Notes under the pieces: model-generated
Seen by the model: only the letters and a program-made list of their open reading frames with translations
Told to the model about the DNA's origin: nothing
The model's database searches: none
Position numbers and translations under genes: made by a program
DNA from: VAZQ01 sp963702695
Lineage (GTDB): Bacteria; Pseudomonadota; Alphaproteobacteria; Rhizobiales; Xanthobacteraceae
Direction: 5' to 3'
DNA length: 64,000 nucleotides
Assembly (NCBI GenBank): GCA_963702695.1
Contig: CAVPDS010000029.1
Location: 186,001 to 250,000, forward strand
In this document: positions 16,199 to 24,850 of the stretch, piece after piece
How the letters are laid out: each line of letters opens with the position of its first letter
Position numbering within the stretch: position 1 is the first letter of the stretch

Positions 16199-17290
16199 TC
16201 AGCGCCCCTGATTGACGATGATCTGTTGGTAGAGTTTATCCCACTTGTCGCTTTCATCCAAAATCTTAGCCGGATCGGTGAACTTCAGGTCCATCCCGCC
16301 CGGCAGCGGTTTCACCTTCACGTTGGTCGGGATGAAATCGCGTTTTCCCAGAATAACCTGTCCGTCGGTCAACATAAAATCGATGAACAGCGCTGCGGCG
16401 TTGGGATGCGGCGCCTTGCGCGCCATCCCGACGCCCTGCGCGCGGGCGACTTCCGGCGGCAGCACCAGCCAATCGATCGGCGCTCCCTGGCTCTTCAATT
16501 GCTGGACCTTGTAAAGATAAGTCGTGAGCGCGAGCGGCACTTCGCCCGAGACCACCAGGTTCGCCAGCAGCGTGTGGCCCTTGCGCACCGATAGCCCATT
16601 GGTCTTGACGATGTCGCGGAAGAGCTGAAGCCCCTTCTCCTCACCGAACGAACCGACGACAACCGAGAACCAGTCCGTATCGGCCGCTTCGACGCCCAGC
16701 TTGCCCTTCCACTTCGGGTTCGTCAGATCGGCGTAAGTCTTGGGCAGGTCCGCCTTTTTCACGGAATCGGTGTTATAGGCCGCGGTGAATATCTGCACCC
16801 GGTCGCCGATCCATTCGTGGTGCGACGGCGTTGCAGCGGGGATGAGGTCGGGCAGCGAGGGCGAGGCGACCGCCTGCAGGATCTGCTCGCGGTGGAGCGA
16901 TTCCATTACCGGGCCGTCGGTCTCGAACACGTCGACGTCGAACCGGCCGCCGCGCGCTTCCGTCACCGCGCGCTGGGTGATGTTCTCGCCGCTGGCGCGC
17001 CAGGGCTGGACCTTGACGCCGTACTTGCTTTGGAACGCGGCCGCGAGCGCGTTCATGTCCTCGACCGTGGCCGAAGTGTAAATCGTGAGCGTGCCTTCCT
17101 TTTTCGCGCCGGCGACGAGCTTCTGGGTGCGATCGGCACCCTGGTATCCGGCGATGTCGGCGACGCTCGGCGCCTGCGCCAGCGCGGTTGTCGCGAGCGG
17201 GAACACGATGCCCATGGCGGCCAGCGCGAGGCCCACGCGGCGCCGCGATCTGCGCCGCATTTTGCCAATTCTGCCAATGGGTTGAATCAT
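16199..17290 (-). CDS. Extracellular solute-binding protein family 1 (copy 2)
   Basis: 363 residues from ATG 17290 (an internal ATG at 17260 would also keep the signal peptide). The signal peptide has a very basic front (MRRRSRRR) and ends near TALAQ. Then DRTQKLVAGAKKEGTLTIYT, FTAAYNTDSVKK and KTYADLTNPKWKGKLGVE, as in Fe/thiamine-type ABC binding proteins and in the product at 3056-4150. A longer upstream frame runs through the next gene's region and is not real. No permease or ATPase is nearby. Confidence 0.85.
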   Translation of the reverse strand: MIQPIGRIGKMRRRSRRRVGLALAAMGIVFPLATTALAQAPSVADIAGYQGADRTQKLVAGAKKEGTLTIYTSATVEDMNALAAAFQSKYGVKVQPWRASGENITQRAVTEARGGRFDVDVFETDGPVMESLHREQILQAVASPSLPDLIPAATPSHHEWIGDRVQIFTAAYNTDSVKKADLPKTYADLTNPKWKGKLGVEAADTDWFSVVVGSFGEEKGLQLFRDIVKTNGLSVRKGHTLLANLVVSGEVPLALTTYLYKVQQLKSQGAPIDWLVLPPEVARAQGVGMARKAPHPNAAALFIDFMLTDGQVILGKRDFIPTNVKVKPLPGGMDLKFTDPAKILDESDKWDKLYQQIIVNQGR

Positions 17291-17361
17291 GGGTGTTCCA
17301 TATTCGGTTGTGCCCCTTGATGCAAAGGATTTTACAGTATTGGTTGAACTGCAGACGTGCC

Positions 17362-17901
17362 TCAGGGTTCCTTGGCGTCGATGAGCACGAAGGCGATCCG
17401 ACAGGGCTCGGTGCCGCGGTTGACCCAGGCGTGGTTGGTGCCCTGCTGTATGACGACGTCGCCCGCCTTGAGATGGACTTCGGTATGGTCGAGAAGCATG
17501 TCGATCTCGCCGTCCATGATGATCGCATAGTCGATCGTCATGGTCCTGTGCATGAGCGGGTGCCGCGGCGGCAGTCCACGTTTCGGCGCATGGTCCCCGA
17601 TCTGCTTGTGCAGGTAGTCGACGCCAAGCTGGTCGACCTCCGGTGGGGTCGGGGGAACATCGACGATCCGGAAGATTGAACCCCCGGTCGGTGGCCCGAT
17701 GCCGATGTTGACGGCGGCGCGGTCGGCATTGCCGGTCATGTCCGCGGGGGTCTGGTCCGTCACCCACAACAGGCGCGAGGTCACGCTCCGGTTCGGGCGC
17801 ACGACCTTGTGCGGATTGTCGCCATCGAACAGCACCACCGCTTTGCCTTCGGCGTCCACGGTGGTGACGACGCGGCGGATTTCTTCGCTCAGTGCAGCCA
17901 T
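17362..17901 (-). CDS. Cupin protein, type C copy 1
   Basis: 179 residues from ATG 17901, with AAGGAG ten bases upstream. The N-terminal half (IRRVVTTVDAEGKAVVLFDG) and GSIFRIVDVPPTP resemble small bacterial cupins sometimes linked to quercetinase-like or polyketide cyclase functions. The barrel part has HRTMTIDYAIIMDGEIDMLL, GDVVIQQGTNHAW. The first metal-binding pair is reduced to a single histidine, so metal binding is uncertain. It is a paralogue of the next gene upstream (18128-18664). Confidence 0.7.
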   Translation of the reverse strand: MAALSEEIRRVVTTVDAEGKAVVLFDGDNPHKVVRPNRSVTSRLLWVTDQTPADMTGNADRAAVNIGIGPPTGGSIFRIVDVPPTPPEVDQLGVDYLHKQIGDHAPKRGLPPRHPLMHRTMTIDYAIIMDGEIDMLLDHTEVHLKAGDVVIQQGTNHAWVNRGTEPCRIAFVLIDAKEP

Positions 17902-17929
17902 GAGGGTATTGCTCCTTGGGCTTCGCTTA

Positions 17930-18118
17930 GCCTCCCCCTGAAAGGGGGGAGGGCGGCTCGCGCCGCGAGCCGGGTGGGGGTCTCGAAATCTCATACGAGA
18001 TCGCGGCGAAGACTTGCTAGAGGGAGAGTAGGCAGGACGCCTCCCCGGATCATTACCCCACTCGGCGTGACGCCGAATGGGGTAGCGATCCGACCCTCCC
18101 CTTGCAGGGGTGGGCCAA
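17930..18118. repeat. Intergenic palindromic repeats
   Basis: Three inverted repeats occur in a row: CCTCCCCCTGAAAGGGGGGA near 17931-17951, the hairpin CCCCACTCGGCGTGACGCCG continuing to AATGGGG at about 18056-18083, and CCCTCCCCTTGCAGGGGTGG near 18094-18113. They separate the two type C cupin genes and could stop or attenuate transcription between them. Confidence 0.55.
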
Positions 18119-18127
18119 GAGAAGCGC

Positions 18128-18664
18128 TCACACCGGCTCGGCGTCGATCAGCACGAAGGCGACCGTCGCGGGAACGTCGCTGCGGTTGCTCCAGGCGTGG
18201 TTGGTGCCACGCTGGATCAACACGTCGCCGGTTTTCAAGAGGACTTCGCCTTCGTCCATCAGCGCATGGATCTCGCCGGCGAGGACGATCGCATAGTCGA
18301 TCGAATGGGTCTTGTGAAAGCCGGGATGCCGCACCGCTCCCTGCGTCAGGGCTTGCGCGCGTCCCGAGCCGTCGTCGTGCGCCGTGCGCTCGGCGTGGAG
18401 GGCGGCGAGCCGCTCCTTGTCGGGCGGATAGTCGATGATGCGGAAAACGCTGCCGCGTGAGGGTGGCGGCAGGCGGAAGCCGCGGGTGATGGCGTCGTCG
18501 TTACCGCGATTGTCGGCCGGCGTCGCACACGTCTCCCACAATTCGGTGATGACCGCATTGCCGGGACCGCGGCTGAATATGTGCGGCGCCGCGGCATCGA
18601 TGATGAAGACCGACTTGCCGTCGGCATTGTGGCCGGTCACCACCCGGCGGATTGATTTCGTCAT
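18128..18664 (-). CDS. Cupin protein, type C copy 2
   Basis: 178 residues, clearly homologous to 17362-17901: IRRVVTGHNADGKSVFIIDA, RGSVFRIIDYPPDKE, HKTHSIDYAIVLAGEIHALM, GDVLIQRGTNHAWSNRSD. A conserved single histidine ends the barrel (NHAW). It starts 12 bp after the stop of the NMT1-like binding-protein gene on the same strand, so both are probably co-transcribed. Function unknown. Confidence 0.7.
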   Translation of the reverse strand: MTKSIRRVVTGHNADGKSVFIIDAAAPHIFSRGPGNAVITELWETCATPADNRGNDDAITRGFRLPPPSRGSVFRIIDYPPDKERLAALHAERTAHDDGSGRAQALTQGAVRHPGFHKTHSIDYAIVLAGEIHALMDEGEVLLKTGDVLIQRGTNHAWSNRSDVPATVAFVLIDAEPV

Positions 18665-18676
18665 TGCCGCGGCCTG

Positions 18677-19738
18677 CTAATGCACGGGCATCGCCGCAAG
18701 GCCGCAGCCGCGGCGTTTGCTGGCCTTGTTGATGATCTCGAATGGCCCGAGCTCTTTCGCCGCCGTTTCCGCAAAACTTGCATTCACGAGCCGTTCGCGC
18801 GGGGCGGTCTTGTCGATGATGCCCTCGGCCTTGAAGAAGTTCTGCATGCTGTCGAGGCTGTCGAGGCTGAACGTGCCATTCGGGTTGCGCGCCTGCCATT
18901 CCATCCGGTCGAGGAGGTCGCGGTCGGTGGCGATCTTGTTGCGCACCATGATGTCGAGAACCTCGGCGCGGTTGGGGCCGCGGTGATAGGCTTGGCAGTA
19001 ATCGCGACCGGCGCGCACGAGCGCATGAAACACCCGGTGCGCGACGTCGGGTTGCTGCCGCAACCAGTCGACATTGGCAATCGAGGCCACATTGGTCAGA
19101 GGCAGTTGCTTGATGTAGCCCTCTTCGGGGTCGATCCAGGGCAGCCCGAGCTTCTGCTCGATCGCGATGTCTGAGAACGGCGCGACTTCGAGCGCTGCAT
19201 CGATGCCGTGGTTGGCGAGCGCCGGTCCCATCTGGGTGAAGGACAGGTATTTCAGGTCGATGTCCTTGAGCCGCAGATTGGCAGTGGCGAGCACCATGCC
19301 GATCTCATAGACCGAGGTCGAGCCGGGCGAACTGATGCCGATCCGGCGGCCCTTGAGGTCGGCCACCGTCTTGATCGCGTCTTTCAGGTCGGGGCGGATG
19401 ATGATCTGGTGAAACAGCGGCGTCGAACCGCTTTCGAGCGCCATCACGATCGGCAGCCCTTCAGCGACGCTGTTGAAGAATCCGGCGTTGATCCCGCCTT
19501 GCCCGATCTGCACCCTGTTCGTGGCGACGAAGGCGACGGCCTTGCTGAGCGAATCGATGCGCTCGATCTTCACGTCCAGTCCAGCTTCGGTGAAGTAGCC
19601 TTTCTCGGCGGCGATGAAGGTCGAAGCCGCCGGTACGCTCGGAACGAGGGCGATGGTGACCGAGGGGCGCTGGGCGTAGGCGGGGTGGATCGCGAACCGC
19701 AGGCTGGCGAGTGCGACGACGGTGAGGATCAGGCGCAA
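18677..19738 (-). CDS. NMT1/SsuA-like ABC transporter substrate-binding protein
   Basis: 353 residues. Signal peptide to about residue 22 (IHPAYAQ), then VTIALVPSVPAASTFIAAEK and GYFTEAGLDVKIERIDS, the start typical of nitrate/sulfonate/thiamine-precursor binding proteins, and DLKGRRIGISSPGSTS in the middle. It is on the same strand as an ABC ATPase and permease of the matching class (22529-24156), with three tandem secreted-protein genes between them. The ligand cannot be told. Confidence 0.85.
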   Translation of the reverse strand: MRLILTVVALASLRFAIHPAYAQRPSVTIALVPSVPAASTFIAAEKGYFTEAGLDVKIERIDSLSKAVAFVATNRVQIGQGGINAGFFNSVAEGLPIVMALESGSTPLFHQIIIRPDLKDAIKTVADLKGRRIGISSPGSTSVYEIGMVLATANLRLKDIDLKYLSFTQMGPALANHGIDAALEVAPFSDIAIEQKLGLPWIDPEEGYIKQLPLTNVASIANVDWLRQQPDVAHRVFHALVRAGRDYCQAYHRGPNRAEVLDIMVRNKIATDRDLLDRMEWQARNPNGTFSLDSLDSMQNFFKAEGIIDKTAPRERLVNASFAETAAKELGPFEIINKASKRRGCGLAAMPVH

Positions 19739-19856
19739 GTTGCCTCCTCCGGAAATTTTGTTCCGCTTTACCGCCGCAGCATGCCACGATGTACGCTAGC
19801 AGACCATGCGAGACAGAGCCGCGCCCCTCTTGCGGTTTCCCGGGGAGTCGCGAGCG

Positions 19857-19980
19857 GCGCGTGCAGCCTGGATGGAGCGAAGCGACATCCAGGGGCGGCG
19901 CTGCAACAAATCTCAGCGCGACAGAGAATAAGGCACACGCGATCCCGGATGTCGCTTCGCTCAATCCGGGCTACGGCCGT
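19857..19980. repeat. 16-bp perfect inverted repeat in a 307-bp gap
   Basis: GAGCGAAGCGACATCC at 19875-19890 is exactly repeated in reverse complement at 19947-19962 (GGATGTCGCTTCGCTC). This resembles dispersed repeats common between genes of rhizobial genomes. The rest of the gap 19739-20045 holds only a terminator (19988-20018) and no gene that I can see. Confidence 0.65.
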
Positions 19981-19987
19981 CCGCGAA

Positions 19988-20018
19988 TAAAATGGCCGGG
20001 ACCAACGGCCCCGGCCAT
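19988..20018 (-). terminator. Rho-independent terminator of the 20046 gene
   Basis: A 9-bp perfect stem (ATGGCCGGG with CCCGGCCAT, 19992-20000 and 20010-20018) lies 28 bp after the stop codon on the minus strand and is followed on that strand by TTTTATT. Confidence 0.7.
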
Positions 20019-20045
20019 CGCGTTGTCAATGCGCCGCGCCGATCG

Positions 20046-20723
20046 TCAGTTGGCCGCGAAGCAGTAGAACAGGCCGGCGCCGCCGGTGCTCACCAGGTCG
20101 GTCTGGCTGCAACCGCCCTGTGGCCCACGCGAAGGATGCGCCGCGTTCCACGAATGGGATTCGGCGTCGTCGCGCAAGCCTTCGCGATCGATATGGCCGA
20201 GCATGGCGGAACCCTGGGTGCTGCTGGTCCAGTTGTGGCAGGTGCGATCCTCGCCGGCGGCGAAGGCGGTGCCGTTCATCTGCGAGCCGGTGAGGGCATC
20301 GTGCTTGTTCGGTGGCGGGCCGGCGCGGCCGGGGATCGGGTTGCCCTTCTCGTCAAGTTGCGTGGCGGCGGTCAGGTTGTTCTTGCCATGCAGCTCTTCG
20401 ACGTCCTTGGCAACGACGGCGCCCTTGGCATTCTGCCACGGACCCTTGCCGATGCGGTCGCGCGCGTTCACGGCCGGCTGGCCGTTGGCGGCCTGGGTGC
20501 TGAGATACGCACGCCAGGTCTTGCCGCCGGCGCCGGCGGCCTGCGCGAGCTGCTGGCAGTGTGCATCCGCACCGGCGAGACCGCCGAGGTCGGCGCCTTT
20601 TCCGCTGCCGACGCTGGTGACGAAGAAGCTCATGCTGGCCTGCTGCGCCTGCGCCAGTCCACCGAAACCGAGCGACAGCACCGCCGCCGAAGCCAATACC
20701 GAAAGACGCCTGGTCATGGTCAT
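20046..20723 (-). CDS. Secreted DUF1554/endostatin-like lectin-fold protein, copy 3
   Basis: 225 residues; ATG 20723 has AAGGAGG six bases upstream. Signal peptide ends near LAQAQ (about 27). The mature protein begins MSFFVTSVGSGKGADLGGLA and GADAHCQQLA, the mark of DUF1554 and collagen endostatin-like C-type lectin folds; then WRAYLST, ARDRIGKGPWQNAKG, DALTGSQMNG, CHNWTSS and a C-terminal GLFYCFAAN. Four cysteines probably make two disulfides (HCQ with FYC; TCHNW with GCSQ). It is the last of three tandem paralogues and the most diverged in the middle region. It is probably secreted and may bind carbohydrate or protein; no enzymatic motif is visible. Confidence 0.8.
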   Translation of the reverse strand: MTMTRRLSVLASAAVLSLGFGGLAQAQQASMSFFVTSVGSGKGADLGGLAGADAHCQQLAQAAGAGGKTWRAYLSTQAANGQPAVNARDRIGKGPWQNAKGAVVAKDVEELHGKNNLTAATQLDEKGNPIPGRAGPPPNKHDALTGSQMNGTAFAAGEDRTCHNWTSSTQGSAMLGHIDREGLRDDAESHSWNAAHPSRGPQGGCSQTDLVSTGGAGLFYCFAAN

Positions 20724-20831
20724 GTCATTCCTCCTTGCATGATTATCGAGCGATTATTGAGATTATCGAGCGATCATTGAGCGTGGCCGTTCGCGAAGTG
20801 AGCAGCATCGGATAAAAACCGCGGCTCATCT

Positions 20832-20869
20832 AAAAATTCGCGAGACCGCGGCAGGTTCCCGCCGCGGTC
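20832..20869 (-). terminator. Rho-independent terminator of the 20893 gene
   Basis: A 9-bp perfect GC stem (GACCGCGGC with GCCGCGGTC, 20844-20852 and 20861-20869, 8-base loop) lies 23 bp after the stop on the minus strand. It is followed on that strand by an ATTTTTA run. Confidence 0.75.
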
Positions 20870-20892
20870 CACTTCATTGCAGACAATTCGAG

Positions 20893-21564
20893 CTATTGCG
20901 CGGCGAAGCAGTAGAACAGGCCGTTACCGCCGGTCGCGACCAGGTCGGGCTGGCTGCAGCTCCGCGACATGTGCGCGGCAACCCAGGAGTGCTGGAATAC
21001 GGTGTCGGCGTTACCTTTCCGATCCATGTGTCCGAGCATCGCGCTGCCGTAATTGTTGCTCGACCAGTTGTTGCAGGTCAGGTTGAGGTTGGGTGGGTAT
21101 GCCTTCCCCTCCATGTCTGACCCGGTCAGCATGTCGTGCTGGTTGGGCTGATCGCCAACGCCCTTGATGCCATTTCCCTTCTCGTCGAGAGCGGTCTCCT
21201 TGCTGATCTTGTTGTTGGCGCTGTGAAGATCCTCGACGCTGGTCGCGATCACGACCCCCTTGGCGTTCTTCCAGGGTCCCTTGCCGATACGGTCGCGCGC
21301 ATTGACAGTTGCGCCGGGATTGGTCGGGTTGCTGTTGCTGCTCAGATAGGCGCGCCAGGTCTTGCCACCGGCGCCGGCAGCCTGCGCCAGCTGCTGACAA
21401 TGGGCATCCGCGCCGGCGAGGCCGCCGAGATCGCCACCCTTGCCGGAGCCGACGCTGGTGACGAAGAAGCTCATGTCGGATTGTTGCGCCTGCGCGCCGG
21501 CGCTCAGTCCGAGCGAGAGCACCGCAGCCGAGGCAAAGATGGACAGACGCAGTGTGGTGTTCAT
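20893..21564 (-). CDS. Secreted DUF1554/endostatin-like lectin-fold protein, copy 2
   Basis: 223 residues from ATG 21564 with AAGGAG upstream (the frame to 21606 would put residues before the signal peptide). The signal peptide ends near GAQAQ. The mature start MSFFVTSVGSGKGGDLGGLA is almost identical to copy 3, and AGADAHCQQLAQAAGAGGKT is exactly shared. It has the same WRAYLS, ARDRIGKGPW, HDMLTGSDM, CNNWSS and GLFYCFAAQ blocks and the same four cysteines. Its own terminator and ribosome-binding site suggest separate transcription of each copy. Confidence 0.8.
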   Translation of the reverse strand: MNTTLRLSIFASAAVLSLGLSAGAQAQQSDMSFFVTSVGSGKGGDLGGLAGADAHCQQLAQAAGAGGKTWRAYLSSNSNPTNPGATVNARDRIGKGPWKNAKGVVIATSVEDLHSANNKISKETALDEKGNGIKGVGDQPNQHDMLTGSDMEGKAYPPNLNLTCNNWSSNNYGSAMLGHMDRKGNADTVFQHSWVAAHMSRSCSQPDLVATGGNGLFYCFAAQ

Positions 21565-21677
21565 TGCTGATCTCCTTGGGAATGGATGTGAAGCGGGCCG
21601 ACGCACCGCCTGTTGCGGTGCGCCGAAATCCGTGCCGACAGCGGCGAAATGGCGCTGTCAGTCTGTTGTGAAGGCGA

Positions 21678-22355
21678 TTATTGCGCCGCGAAGCAGTAGA
21701 ACAGGCCGTTGCCGCCGGTCGCGATGAGGTCGGCCTGGCCGCAGGCGCGCGACATATGCGCCGCGTTCCACGAATGCTGGTAGATCGTATCCGCGCCGCC
21801 GGTGCGATCGATGTGGCCCAGCATGGCTTCGCCGGCGCCGCTGTTCGTCCAGTTGTTGCAGGTGAGATTCATGTTGCCGGGGAAGGCCTTCCCTGCCATG
21901 TCGGACCCCGTCAGCGCGTCATGCCAGTTCGGATTCAAGCCGAAGCCGGCGACCCTCTGGCCACGCTCGGTGAGCGAATTCTCTCCGCTCATCTTGCTGT
22001 TGGCGCTGTGCAGGTCGTCAACGCTCGTCGCGATGACGGTGCCCTTGAAGTTCTGCCACGGACCTTTGCCGATACGGTCGCGCGCGTTGACGGTAGCACC
22101 GGGGTTGGCCGCGTTGGTGTTGCTGCTCAAGTAGGCGCGCCAAGTCTTGCTGCCGGCGCCCGCACGAGTCGCAAGTGCTTGGCAGTGCGCGTCGGCGCCC
22201 GCGAGGCCGCCGAGGTCGGCGCCCTTGCCAAGGCCGAGGCTGGTGACGAAGAAGGTCATATTGGGCGATTGCGGCGCCTGCTGCTGTGCCTGCACGCCGC
22301 CGCCCAGGGACAAGAGTGCAGCGGACGCCAGAATCGACAAACGCATTAACTTCAT
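21678..22355 (-). CDS. Secreted DUF1554/endostatin-like lectin-fold protein, copy 1
   Basis: 225 residues from ATG 22355 with GGGAGGA upstream. The signal peptide is followed by a Gln-rich start (QAQQQAPQSP), then MTFFVTSLGLGKGADLGGLA and GADAHCQALATRAGAGSKTW. NARDRIGKGPWQNFKG, HDALTGSDMAG, CNNWTNS, ACGQAD and GLFYCFAAQ align with the other two copies. The C-terminal 14 residues are nearly constant across all three while the segments around residues 115-145 vary most, so that loop may carry the binding difference. Confidence 0.8.
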   Translation of the reverse strand: MKLMRLSILASAALLSLGGGVQAQQQAPQSPNMTFFVTSLGLGKGADLGGLAGADAHCQALATRAGAGSKTWRAYLSSNTNAANPGATVNARDRIGKGPWQNFKGTVIATSVDDLHSANSKMSGENSLTERGQRVAGFGLNPNWHDALTGSDMAGKAFPGNMNLTCNNWTNSGAGEAMLGHIDRTGGADTIYQHSWNAAHMSRACGQADLIATGGNGLFYCFAAQ

Positions 22356-22528
22356 TGTAGTCCTCCCATCAATTGCACAATTGGCTCGCACGAGCCTTTT
22401 GGTCGCCCCTTTGCACGTGGCGAGGGCGTGAGCTTAGCATAAACGCATGCTGCGGGAACCGGCGCGGCGATCACTTTCGCGAGTCCTGTTCGCGAGTTTT
22501 GCAGGACGTGATTTAATTCAACCTTGCA

Positions 22529-23341
22529 CTACAACCGTGCGCGCTCGACCTCGTCCTTGAGGTGGCCCCAGATCGTGTAGACGATCTTGCCGTAGCGCGG
22601 GTCGTTGCGCAGTTCGAGCACGTTGCGCGGCCGCTCCAGGTTGACATCGATGATGGTCTTGGCGCGTCCAGGGCTCGCCGACATCACCATGATCTTGTCG
22701 GCGAGCGTGACCGCTTCATCGACGCTGTGCGTAATGAAGACGACGGTCTTCTTGTCGACTTCCCAGATCCGCAGCAGTTCCTGCTGCAGGATGGTGCGGT
22801 TCTGCTCGTCGAGTGCGGAGAACGGCTCGTCCATCAGCAGCACTTCGGGATCGTTGGCGAAGGCGCGCGCGATCGACACGCGCTGGCGCATGCCGCCGGA
22901 AAGCTGGTGCGGGTAGAGCTGGGAATAGCGCGTGAGCCCGGTGCGATCGAGATAGCGCGAGACTGCCGTCTGGACTTCATCCTTCGGCGCCTTGCGCATC
23001 TTCAGGCCGTAGGCCGCGTTCTCCCACACCGTCATCCAGGGGAAGATCGAGTCGCCCTGGAAGATCATCGAATATTGCGGACGACCCGGCGCGGCGTCGG
23101 CGATCTCGACCTCGCCGCTCGTCACCGATTCGAGACCGCCGAGGATGCGCAGCAGCGTCGTCTTGCCACAACCGGAGGGACCGACGATCGCGAAGAACGT
23201 GCCCTCCTCGATGTCGATCGACACGTCATCGACCGCGACCAGACTGCGAAACCGCTTGATGAGATGCTTGATGCGGATCTTGGCCGAGCGTTTCGGCCGC
23301 CCGGCAAGCCCCGTCGGGACGCTCAGAGGTCCGGTTTCCAT
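22529..23341 (-). CDS. ABC transporter ATP-binding protein, nitrate/sulfonate/taurine type
   Basis: 270 residues. Walker A GPSGCGKTT (about residues 53-61), Q-loop IFQGDSIFPWMTVWENAAYG, signature LSGGMRQRVSIARA, Walker B VLLMDEPFSALDE and switch histidine VFITHSVDEAV are all intact. Such ATPases (SsuB/TauB/NrtD group) drive uptake together with a permease like the one just upstream; its start overlaps the permease stop by 19 bp. The likely binding protein on the same strand is at 18677-19738, separated by the three secreted-protein genes. Confidence 0.9.
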   Translation of the reverse strand: METGPLSVPTGLAGRPKRSAKIRIKHLIKRFRSLVAVDDVSIDIEEGTFFAIVGPSGCGKTTLLRILGGLESVTSGEVEIADAAPGRPQYSMIFQGDSIFPWMTVWENAAYGLKMRKAPKDEVQTAVSRYLDRTGLTRYSQLYPHQLSGGMRQRVSIARAFANDPEVLLMDEPFSALDEQNRTILQQELLRIWEVDKKTVVFITHSVDEAVTLADKIMVMSASPGRAKTIIDVNLERPRNVLELRNDPRYGKIVYTIWGHLKDEVERARL

Positions 23342-24156
23342 CGGATCACCCAGCGCTCCACTTCATTTACGATGAAGCTGATCGCAAAGCCGATCAGCGC
23401 GATGACGAACAGTCCGACATACATCTTGGCGACGGCAAAGGTCTCCCACGCGCTCCAGATCATGTAGCCGATGCCGCTTTTCGCGCCGACCATCTCCGCG
23501 ACCGCAATCAGGATCAGCGCCAGCCCGGCGCCGAGCTTCACTCCGGTCATGATGAAAGGCAGCGCGCCCGGCAGCGCGATGGTGCGGAAGGTGTCCCAGC
23601 GCGAGGCCTTGAAGCTCTTGCCGACGTCGAGATAGACCGGGCTGATCTGCAATACGCCGGCGGTGGCGTTGATCGCCATCGGGTAGAACACGCCGATCGC
23701 CACCATCACCACTTTCGACATTTCGCCCAGCCCGAAGATCAGGAGGATCAACGGCAGCAGCGAGCTTTTCGGAATCGGATAGGTCGCGGTGATCAACGGA
23801 TCGACCAGCGCGCGCACCGGCCGCGAAATCCCCATGGCGATGCCGATGAAGATCGCAGGGATGCCGCCCAGCAGGAAGCCGAGGATGATGCGTTGCAGGC
23901 TGATCAGCACGTTCTCGAGCAACTCGCCCGACTGCGCCAGCTTGATCAGGGCGGAGATGATCGAACTGGGCGCCGGAAAGAAACGGACGTCGACGAAGCC
24001 GGTCTGTGCGGCGACCTCCCACGCCAACAACAGTCCGAGCGGCGAGGCGATGCTCATGATCCGCTCGCGCCGCCGCGCCGAGAGCCGCGCCGCCTCGCCG
24101 ATATCCTCGATCTCGGCCGCCGTCACGTCGGCCTTGACCACATCAGAAGCGCTCAT
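23323..24156 (-). CDS. ABC transporter permease, nitrate/sulfonate/taurine type
   Basis: 277 residues with about six membrane helices. After a charged N-terminal stretch come LGLLLAWEVAAQTGFVDVRF and FPAPSSIISALIKLAQSGEL, typical of SsuC/TauC permeases. The EAA-type loop for the ATPase reads ASRWDTFRTIALPGALPFIM. It is the first gene of the permease-ATPase pair, and its ATG at 24156 follows AGGGATGG. Substrate unknown: sulfonates, nitrate, aromatic acids and pyrimidine precursors are all used by this class. Confidence 0.9.
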   Translation of the reverse strand: MSASDVVKADVTAAEIEDIGEAARLSARRRERIMSIASPLGLLLAWEVAAQTGFVDVRFFPAPSSIISALIKLAQSGELLENVLISLQRIILGFLLGGIPAIFIGIAMGISRPVRALVDPLITATYPIPKSSLLPLILLIFGLGEMSKVVMVAIGVFYPMAINATAGVLQISPVYLDVGKSFKASRWDTFRTIALPGALPFIMTGVKLGAGLALILIAVAEMVGAKSGIGYMIWSAWETFAVAKMYVGLFVIALIGFAISFIVNEVERWVIRWKPDL

Positions 24157-24271
24157 GCCATCCCTCCGGGAACGCCGGGGCCTGTTTATAGAGGCGTGGT
24201 CTTCGGCATGCCAGTGCGCATGGCGCCGCGCGCTCGGCGCTGATGATGGCTTGGCGCTGTTTCCGTGCCAG

Positions 24272-24850
24272 CTACGGATTCATGTCGCGGGCATGGAGTG
24301 CCATCCCGATCAGCGCAGCGCCGCCCATCAGCATGTTGATGCCGACGAGCAGCCCGATCGCCCAGGCCGCGCTGCCCGGAAGCCCGGCGAAGATGATCCC
24401 GGCGATGATGATGTCGACGATGCCGCTGGCGACCATCCAGCCCCAGCGTCCGGGAAGTTCATTGCGGTGCTCGAGCCCGAACATCACCGAGGCGATGCCC
24501 TCGATCAGGAAGAACACCACCAGCACCAAAGTCAGCGACATGACGCCGCTCAGCGGCCAGATCAGCAGAACAAGGCCGGCGACGATCCCGATCACCGCCG
24601 ACACCAGCGACCATGTGAAGCCGGGCGCATTGCGGCCCATGAAGGTCGCGATCAGCCCGACGATGCCGCTGGCGAGGAAAAGCCAGCCGATCACGATCGT
24701 CACGGTGAGGCTTGCGATCGGCGGGATCGCGATCGCGAGGATACCGAGGATGATGAGGATCACGCCCTCGACCATGAACATGACCCAATGGTCATGCACG
24801 GCCTGTCGGAAGGTCCGTTGCACCTCCTGCGCGGTGGGGTTCATCGACAT
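24272..24850 (-). CDS. HdeD/DUF308-family membrane protein
   Basis: 192 residues from ATG 24850 (MSMNPT; the preceding GGGAGTTCCCG is a modest ribosome-binding site). Six hydrophobic segments of about 20 residues alternate with very short loops (VEGVILIILGILAIAIPPIA, TVTIVIGWLFLASGIVGLIA, and others), the layout of HdeD acid-resistance-associated membrane proteins. Function in this group is unproven. It is downstream of the siroheme synthase gene by 95 bp on the same strand. Confidence 0.8.
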   Translation of the reverse strand: MSMNPTAQEVQRTFRQAVHDHWVMFMVEGVILIILGILAIAIPPIASLTVTIVIGWLFLASGIVGLIATFMGRNAPGFTWSLVSAVIGIVAGLVLLIWPLSGVMSLTLVLVVFFLIEGIASVMFGLEHRNELPGRWGWMVASGIVDIIIAGIIFAGLPGSAAWAIGLLVGINMLMGGAALIGMALHARDMNP

